A DNA stretch of 50,051 nt from Faecousia sp. (GTDB lineage: Bacteria > Bacillota > Clostridia > Oscillospirales > Oscillospiraceae), in the NCBI GenBank assembly GCA_029257715.1, contig JARIAT010000055.1, forward strand, positions 1 through 50,051, read 5' to 3'. This document shows, one piece after another, positions 44,576-50,051 of the stretch. The position numbers were made by a program, and so were the translations under genes. Within the stretch, counting starts at the first letter, position 1, and each line of letters opens with the position of its first letter. The notes below the pieces were generated by a model that saw only the letters and a program-made list of their open reading frames with translations, was not told the origin of the DNA and made no database searches.

Positions 44576-45525
44576 TTCTTAGACCCCATTCTGATACGAG
44601 GATCGATAAAGCCGTAGCTGACATCGACCACAAGGCCACCTACCAAACCGATAATGGTATAGAAGCAGGTTGTCATGATAAAGACGTTATAGTCACGACC
44701 GTTAATGGCGTTCAGGGTCAGACCACCGACGCCGGGGATGCCAAAGATCTTTTCAATGATCAGAGAGCCGCCCAGAATACCGATAAAGTTGCCGAAAATG
44801 CTGGGAAGAATTACAACCATGCAGTTCTTCATAGCGTGGCGAACGGTAGCCTGTGCCTTGGTCAGACCCTTGGTGCGGGCCAGCAGCATAAAGTCACTGG
44901 TCAGAACCTCTGTCAGCTCCGCACGGGTGGTTCTCGTAAATCCTGCAATAACACCGAACGACAGCGACATGACTGCGGGCAGCATACTGAGGAACATCTC
45001 AAGGGAGAAATAATCCGTACCGGATTTCATCAGGAACGGCAGCCAGCCCAGCTTATAGCTGAAGATGTACTGAATGATAAATGCGTAAACAAAGCTCGGG
45101 ACCGAAATACAAACCATGGTCAGCGTCGAAATGGTGTAATCGATCCAAGTATTCTTCTTCAGTGCTGCAAAAATGCCAAGGCCAATGCCGAGGGGAATTG
45201 CGCCCAGAATGGAATAGAAGTTCACAAGCATCGTTGCAGGAAGTTTCTCAAAGAAGATCTTGGTGACTTCCTGGCCGTAGTACAGCTTTTCACTGACACC
45301 CCAGTCAAAGTCCGTCAGGATATTCTTTAAGAAAATACCAAACTGCACTAAATATGGTTCATTGTAACCGAGCGCTTCACGTCTGGCTTCCACAACCAGG
45401 GTTTCGGAACGCAGCGGGTCCAACGGCAATGGGGGGAGCATACGAATGAGAACAAAACAGATGCAGGTGATGATTGTAAACACCAGCAGCATGTATAAAA
45501 TTCTTTGTAGGGTATATTTAAACAT
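44572..45525 (-). CDS. oppB: Oligopeptide ABC transporter permease, OppB-like
   Basis: A 317-residue permease of ordinary size with six membrane segments. It opens with FKYTLQRILYMLLVFTIITCICFVLIR, the typical OppB start, and has the EAA loop LLARTKGLTKAQATVRHAMKN and, near the end, GGSLIIEKIFGIPGVGGLTLNAI. ATG 45525 follows GGAGAG; the longer frame to 45600 has no better site. With OppC it forms the channel. It is the only part of this transporter with a normal length. Confidence 0.95.
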   Translation of the reverse strand: MFKYTLQRILYMLLVFTIITCICFVLIRMLPPLPLDPLRSETLVVEARREALGYNEPYLVQFGIFLKNILTDFDWGVSEKLYYGQEVTKIFFEKLPATMLVNFYSILGAIPLGIGLGIFAALKKNTWIDYTISTLTMVCISVPSFVYAFIIQYIFSYKLGWLPFLMKSGTDYFSLEMFLSMLPAVMSLSFGVIAGFTRTTRAELTEVLTSDFMLLARTKGLTKAQATVRHAMKNCMVVILPSIFGNFIGILGGSLIIEKIFGIPGVGGLTLNAINGRDYNVFIMTTCFYTIIGLVGGLVVDVSYGFIDPRIRMGSKK

Positions 45526-45596
45526 AATGCACTCTCCTGTGAGCAAGTTTCTCTCACGCTTGCGGGAAATGGACTTGACCCTTCCGGCGAGAGACG

Positions 45597-45624
45597 CCAA
45601 AAACCTTCCGGATACAGGGAAGGT
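45597..45624 (-). terminator. Weak terminator or attenuator between oppA and oppB
   Basis: Read leftward: ACCTTCC, an 8-base loop, GGAAGGT and then TTTT. A 7-base-pair stem before oppB would let part of the transcripts end after oppA. Confidence 0.55.
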
Positions 45625-45718
45625 GGGGGGCCGGTCCGTCGGGGTTCACCGAAACGGCCAAGACCGCTCCCAACAGGTTTCAACTTTGCTGAAATTGTGA
45701 GAAACGAGAACGTAAGAG

Positions 45719-45800
45719 GTAGCAGGGGCCCTTCACGCCCCTGCTACAGTTGCGTTCAAATTGGACTTTTCGGTCTTTGGGACAAGTCCCAAAGACCGAA
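45719..45800 (-). other. Two perfect hairpins after the oppA stop
   Basis: The first hairpin after the stop (45769-45800) is TTCGGTCTTTGGGAC with its perfect complement around a 2-base loop. The second (45719-45747) is GTAGCAGGGGC with its complement around a 7-base loop. Neither has a T-run. They probably protect the 3' end of the oppA message, a common way to make more binding protein than permease. The remaining gap to oppB holds no gene. Confidence 0.65.
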
Positions 45801-45812
45801 GATAAAACTGAA

Positions 45813-48371
45813 TTAGTAGGTCAGCTCGCCGCCCTGTTCTGCAACGTATGCAGCCCAGTCAGCGTCATTGTAGTTGTATCTGATGTAGTCCAGGTCGCCA
45901 CGGCCCAGAACAGGATTGTGCTCTTCAACAACATAGAAGGCCTTCTGGCTCAACAGAACCATGTTGCCAGCCTCAGTCAGAGGCAGATAGTTGTAGGTCA
46001 GCAGGACATTCTTCTCGATGCCGGACAGAATGTTCAGGCGAACCTCGGGATCTGCGATGCCGTCGCCGAAGTTGTAGTCAACGCCGTCCTTGGTGATAAC
46101 GGTGCCGTTGAGTGCCTGAGTCCACTCACGCAGGTTCATGGTGACATCCTTGCCATCAATATTCTGAGTCATATTGACAGAGGAAGAATCCCACCACTGT
46201 GCATCATACTGATAGCTGGGGTTGGTGTAGACGTCCATCAGGCCGAAGGGGTTCATTGCGGAACCGGACCAGCCGCCGATAACGGTATCGGCCAAGCCAG
46301 CCTTGACATTGTCAGCCCATGCGTTGCCCAGAGGTGCGGAAGGAACGAATTCGATCTTGCCCTCGAAGGGGGTGCCGGCAGTGACTTCTGCTGCCTTGTC
46401 GGTCATGTAGTCCAGTCTCTGGGTCAGCTTATCGGAAACAGAGCCGGAAACAGCATACATAATAGAGATGGTCTGATCGCACTTGCCGTCGCCGTCAGCG
46501 TCGGTGATGAAGCCCTTCTCCATGCCTTCCTCGTAAGCCTTCTGATACCACTCCTTTGCTGCGACGGGGTCGTAGCCGGTGATGGATGCGACTGCATCAT
46601 CAAGAGAGGAGTACTTGCTGGTATCAACACCGTAGACATCGCACAGAACCTGCTTTGCCTGATCGGTGTCGCGGTACTTTGTACCGGTTTCGGGATCGTA
46701 AATGTAAGCGTTGCCGATCAAGCCGTAAGCGGGAGAATCGGAAGGAGTCTGGCTCTCAACATACTGTGCTCTGTCATAGGTCAGGCCCATCGCTCTGTGG
46801 AAGGACTGCAGGGTCAGCATTTCCAGATCGTTCTTGGACTTGTCAAAGTCAGAGGCAGCTTCACGCTTCTGAATTGCGGGCATATTGCCGTTCAGAATGA
46901 TGAAGAAGGTGGACTCGCCAGGAGTGAAGTAGCAGAATTCGGAGTTACGATAGGTATCAAAGTCTTCTGTCTGCAGGCCGTACTTCATCAGCTCGCCCTT
47001 CAGGAACATGAGCTTTGCGGTTGCAACTTCGGCAACAACCTGGCAGTCAACTTCTGTGGTCTGGTACATGGGGTAGGTCAGGCCGTCGTTGGGGTCAACA
47101 TAGACGTGCTTGCCGTCGGTGTAGCCATACCAATTTTCGTTCTTGACGAAGTGCATACCCTTGTCGCTCTGGTAGGAGCTGAGCTTATAGGGACCGTAAG
47201 AGCTGGTCGTCTCAACAGAAGTGTTATAGGTGGAAGACCAGGCAGAGCCGGAAGCGGAGCTCTGCTCCTTCAGGCAGCTGTCATACAGATCGGTCTTAAC
47301 CAGCCAGTTGCTGGTCAGGGAGTACAGCAGGTTGAAGCCTGCCAGAGCCTTATCAAGAACCAGAGTGATCTGGTACTCGCCGGACTCATACAGACCGACC
47401 GTAGAGAATTCCAGGCCGGAAGGATAGGTATAGTTGACAAACATCTCCTCGGGGATGAAGCCCTTGCCTTCCTCTTCCGTCTGGCCCAGTGCAACATAGC
47501 ACTTGACAAAGAACTCGCAGGAATCCTTCAGATTGAAGGGCAGTTCCTCGGGCTTGCCGGTAGGCTCCAGCGTAAAGCCTGCGGGATCAACATCCTGACC
47601 GGGCTCCCAGGGGAAGTTCTCGAGGTCATACTTCTTTGCAAAGGAGTTGCCCCAGTTAATGAAGCCGTGTGCATCTGCGTTGGCTTCCATCACAGCGTCG
47701 ATGGAGTCAAGACCCAGCTTTTCCTGTGCCTTTACCAGAGAAACAGGAAGGGTCTGGCCCTGGTTTGCATAGTTCTCAGCGCCGGTAATGCGGAAGTTGG
47801 ACTCGTACATACCACCTGCACGGTAGTTCTGCAGCTTCGGGTCCAGCAGACGAATCATGGATTCTACATAATCAACCGCCTTGATGGGAGTGCCATCCTG
47901 GAAGGTTGCATTGGGGTTCAGATCAATAGTATAAGCAAAGCCTGCGGTTGCGGATTCAGGAATCCCGAACTCAGGATGCTCTGTTTTCATTTTTTCTGTG
48001 ACATCAACAGGAAGAGATGCTGCCATCTCGGGAACGATTGCATAGCCCTCAAAGGGTTCTCTGCCCTCAACGGGATGCAGCTGGTCATTAAAGACGAAGC
48101 TGTACAGGCCCTGCGTCAGCTTGTTAAGGGGATAAGCCTCATCCGTAGTCTGATAGGTATGGGGGTTCCAGTTAGCGGACAGCGTCGTAACCCAGTCATT
48201 ATAGGTAAAGTCACCCTCAAAGGTCTGAACCTTTGCTTCGGTACCGCTGGGCTGAGAAGCATTGCCGGGATCAGAAGTTTCGCCGCCATTGCCGCCATTG
48301 CCGCCGCATGCTGCCAAACCAACGGTCATGGTGCCCGCCAGCAGCATTGCAATGAGTTTCTTCGCGTTCAT
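45813..48371 (-). CDS. oppA: Oligopeptide-binding lipoprotein, OppA-like, oversized
   Basis: An 852-residue lipoprotein with lipobox LAAC (Cys22) and a Gly/Asn spacer. SBP_bac_5 features are visible: WNPHTYQTTDEAYPLNKLTQGLY near residue 75, FAYTIDLNPNATFQDGTPIKAVDYVESMIRLLDP near residue 160, YGPYKLSSYQSDKGMHFVKNENWYG near residue 400, and EGMEKGFITDADGDGKCD later, which looks like a calcium-binding loop. Family members usually have about 540-600 residues, so some 250-300 are extra. ATG 48371 is preferred because GGAGG lies 8 bases before it; 48377 is only 2 bases after that site. It is the first gene of the opp operon. Confidence 0.93.
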   Translation of the reverse strand: MNAKKLIAMLLAGTMTVGLAACGGNGGNGGETSDPGNASQPSGTEAKVQTFEGDFTYNDWVTTLSANWNPHTYQTTDEAYPLNKLTQGLYSFVFNDQLHPVEGREPFEGYAIVPEMAASLPVDVTEKMKTEHPEFGIPESATAGFAYTIDLNPNATFQDGTPIKAVDYVESMIRLLDPKLQNYRAGGMYESNFRITGAENYANQGQTLPVSLVKAQEKLGLDSIDAVMEANADAHGFINWGNSFAKKYDLENFPWEPGQDVDPAGFTLEPTGKPEELPFNLKDSCEFFVKCYVALGQTEEEGKGFIPEEMFVNYTYPSGLEFSTVGLYESGEYQITLVLDKALAGFNLLYSLTSNWLVKTDLYDSCLKEQSSASGSAWSSTYNTSVETTSSYGPYKLSSYQSDKGMHFVKNENWYGYTDGKHVYVDPNDGLTYPMYQTTEVDCQVVAEVATAKLMFLKGELMKYGLQTEDFDTYRNSEFCYFTPGESTFFIILNGNMPAIQKREAASDFDKSKNDLEMLTLQSFHRAMGLTYDRAQYVESQTPSDSPAYGLIGNAYIYDPETGTKYRDTDQAKQVLCDVYGVDTSKYSSLDDAVASITGYDPVAAKEWYQKAYEEGMEKGFITDADGDGKCDQTISIMYAVSGSVSDKLTQRLDYMTDKAAEVTAGTPFEGKIEFVPSAPLGNAWADNVKAGLADTVIGGWSGSAMNPFGLMDVYTNPSYQYDAQWWDSSSVNMTQNIDGKDVTMNLREWTQALNGTVITKDGVDYNFGDGIADPEVRLNILSGIEKNVLLTYNYLPLTEAGNMVLLSQKAFYVVEEHNPVLGRGDLDYIRYNYNDADWAAYVAEQGGELTY

Positions 48372-48416
48372 TTTCATTTCCTCCTTGATAAGTTTTAGTT
48401 CTTTCGAACCGGGGTA

Positions 48417-48660
48417 TAATAATTTGCACAGCATTCGCTCTGCAAGTTATTATTGAAATGAATCCCTCGCTCACTTGCACGGTTTTTTCGGTCCTATCTG
48501 TTGATTTATGTCCAAATCTATCAGAATGACCGTTTTTCCGGATGTTCTGACCACATTTCACATTTTTTTCAATTGGCTTTAAAAAGCAAATCTTTTGAAA
48601 ATGCACCTGAACATGTGATTGAATTGCAGTTACTATAACACATTTCTGCATAAGAATCAA
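48417..48660 (-). promoter_or_regulatory. oppA promoter and about 255-base leader
   Basis: Leftward: TTGATT (48655-48660), a 17-base spacer, TATAGT (48632-48637). Transcription would start near 48626, leaving about 255 untranslated bases before oppA. Near its end is a hairpin at 48417-48452, built of TAATAA/TTATTA and TTGCA/TGCAA. No known riboswitch is seen. Confidence 0.65.
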
Positions 48661-49138
48661 CTACATTTTGCAATTTCACTTTTTGTAATTGCACAGCTGT
48701 TTCTTTCACTGATTTTTTCTTTGCATTTCACATATTTTTTGTTTCATTTCTACAACTTTTAATAGTTTTTTCATATTTTTCCCCGATATTTTATATTTTT
48801 CAGCGAAACAGATGTATTTTTCTTCATTTTTGTACGGTTCTATTCATGCAAAATACGGCAGTTTTCTTTCATTATGGACATTTTACTATACTTTCGTCCA
48901 CGTACGACACACATTTTTGCATGAACTCCTCCTCTTTCCTTCATATTAGCTCTTTCACCAAAGTTTTCCCCCTCTTGTTTGATCAAACTGCTGATATTTT
49001 GTGAATTCTGCCTCTCATATTCTAAAAACATGGGTTTTTATCCCCACGCTCCCTCTATGCGGTCCTTCTGTCTTGTTTTTCTTCTCTCTATACATTATAA
49101 TAAGAAAGATATACTATTTATAAAGCAGGTGTCCGCCC
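48661..49138. promoter_or_regulatory. A+T-rich divergent gap between oppA and glf
   Basis: The stretch is dominated by T-rich runs on the top strand. A promoter for glf is likely at TTGTTT (49073-49078), 17 bases, TATAAT (49096-49101). No gene, RNA gene or long repeat is seen; the open frames here have no ribosome site. Confidence 0.55.
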
Positions 49139-50051
49139 ATGCAGCATCCCTCCAAATACGATTATCTTGTCGTTGGAGCCGGTCTTTACGGTTCTACATT
49201 TGCCCGTCAGGCCGCCGACGCAGGAAAATCCGTCCTTGTGATCGATAAGCGCCCGCATATCGCCGGAAATATCTTCACCAGAGAGGTCGAAGGAATTCAG
49301 GTGCACGAGTACGGCGCCCATATTTTCCATACAAATGATGAGCAGGTCTGGTCTTTTGTCAATCGGTTCGCCCGTTTTAACCGATTTACCAACGCCCCCG
49401 TGGCCAATTATCGGGGTGAACTTTATTCCCTTCCTTTCAACATGTACACCTTCCATAAGATGTGGGGTGTAGTAACCCCTGCCCAGGCGCAGGCGAAAAT
49501 CGATGAGCAGCGAACCGCCGCAGGCATCAAAATCCCCCGAAATCTGGAAGAGCAGGCCATCAGCCTTGTCGGAACCGATATCTACAAGACACTGATTCAA
49601 GGCTACACCGAAAAGCAGTGGGGCAGAAGCTGCAAGGAGCTGCCCGCCTTTATCATCCGCCGGCTTCCCGTTCGCATGACCTTTGACACTAACTATTTTA
49701 ATGCCGCCTATCAGGGAATTCCCGTGGGCGGATATACCAAAATGGTGGAGAATATGCTCGATGGCATTGAAGTACGCCTCAACACCGATTTTCTGGCGCA
49801 TCGGGAAGAGCTTTCTTCCCTTGCCGACCGCATTATCTACACAGGACCTCTGGACGCCTATTTTCACTATCAATTGGGCGCGCTGGAGTATCGTTCCGTC
49901 CGATTTGAGACAGAGATTTTAGATACGCCGAATTTTCAGGGCAACGCCGTCATCAATTATACCGACCGGGAAACCCCTTGGACTCGTATCATTGAACACA
50001 AGTGGTTTGATCCCCACGATCAGCCGCGCACAGTCATCTCCCGGGAATTCA
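49139..50051 (+). CDS. glf: UDP-galactopyranose mutase (3' end outside window)
   Basis: The first 304 codons of a protein that is usually about 365-390. It opens with the FAD-binding VVGAGLYGSTFARQ at residues 10-23, then VLVIDKRPHIAGNIFT, the HEYGAHIFHTND block near residue 56, SLPFNMYTFHKMWG, EKQWGRSCKELPAFIIRRLPVRMTFDTNYFN and IPVGGYTKMVENML. It turns UDP-galactopyranose into UDP-galactofuranose for surface polysaccharides. ATG 49139 is used although its ribosome site is weak (AGGTG 9 bases before). The frame is open to the last base. Confidence 0.96.
   Translation, partial: MQHPSKYDYLVVGAGLYGSTFARQAADAGKSVLVIDKRPHIAGNIFTREVEGIQVHEYGAHIFHTNDEQVWSFVNRFARFNRFTNAPVANYRGELYSLPFNMYTFHKMWGVVTPAQAQAKIDEQRTAAGIKIPRNLEEQAISLVGTDIYKTLIQGYTEKQWGRSCKELPAFIIRRLPVRMTFDTNYFNAAYQGIPVGGYTKMVENMLDGIEVRLNTDFLAHREELSSLADRIIYTGPLDAYFHYQLGALEYRSVRFETEILDTPNFQGNAVINYTDRETPWTRIIEHKWFDPHDQPRTVISREF

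Noticed and set aside
45750-48398. An 882-codon open frame on the top strand opposite oppA
   Set aside because: Antisense shadow of a highly biased gene; no family resemblance and no start signals.

Overview
The window reads as chromosome from an anaerobic, gut-type Clostridia member, most likely in or near Oscillospiraceae. This rests on gene content and not on a database match: glycine reductase genes with an in-frame selenocysteine UGA, RNase J, GdpP, ThiT, CIRCE-controlled groESL, the order gdpP-rplI-dnaB-tilS-hpt-ftsH, and coding DNA of about 50-55% G+C with A+T-rich gaps. I see no phage, insertion sequence, CRISPR array or integron. Both ends cut through genes.

Layout. 1-5056 is a heme uptake operon: a NEAT-repeat surface protein, an Shp-like membrane-anchored protein, an IsdE-type lipoprotein, a permease and an ATPase. 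5220-7012 carries a small membrane exporter, a HIT protein and thiT under a TPP riboswitch. 7018-9146 is the iron-sulfur operon nifS-nifU-rrf2, read leftward from a promoter that contains a likely operator. 9384-12562 holds thiN coupled to a MocR-type regulator, then a lipoprotein. After a CBS protein and a hemolysin III family protein come six leftward housekeeping genes (13991-21692): gdpP, rplI, dnaB, tilS, hpt, ftsH. RNase J follows behind a long structured leader, then a leftward tsaE-tsaB-upp unit, an M18 aminopeptidase, and leftward alr plus a phosphodiester glycosidase.

30188-33366 has a DUF975 membrane protein, groES-groEL under CIRCE, and a tRNA-Ser. 33427-36931 is a compact glycine reductase locus read leftward: promoter, tandem glycine riboswitch, grdX, grdE, and selenoprotein grdB, whose UGA at 33811-33813 would split the gene in ordinary annotation. 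grdA, grdC, grdD and trxAB are not here. An XRE-TPR regulator diverges from a second DUF975 protein. A DUF3899 protein and a five-gene oligopeptide ABC transporter operon (39677-48371) follow. The window ends inside UDP-galactopyranose mutase (glf).

The most unusual part is the oligopeptide transporter. Its OppD-like ATPase carries an insertion of about 370 residues between the Q-loop and the signature motif. Its OppF-like partner has about 100 extra residues before the Q-loop. The OppC-like permease has an outside loop of about 200 residues, and the binding lipoprotein is about 850 residues long. Only OppB has normal size. An RRNPP-like XRE-TPR regulator lies 1.7 kb from the end of that operon.
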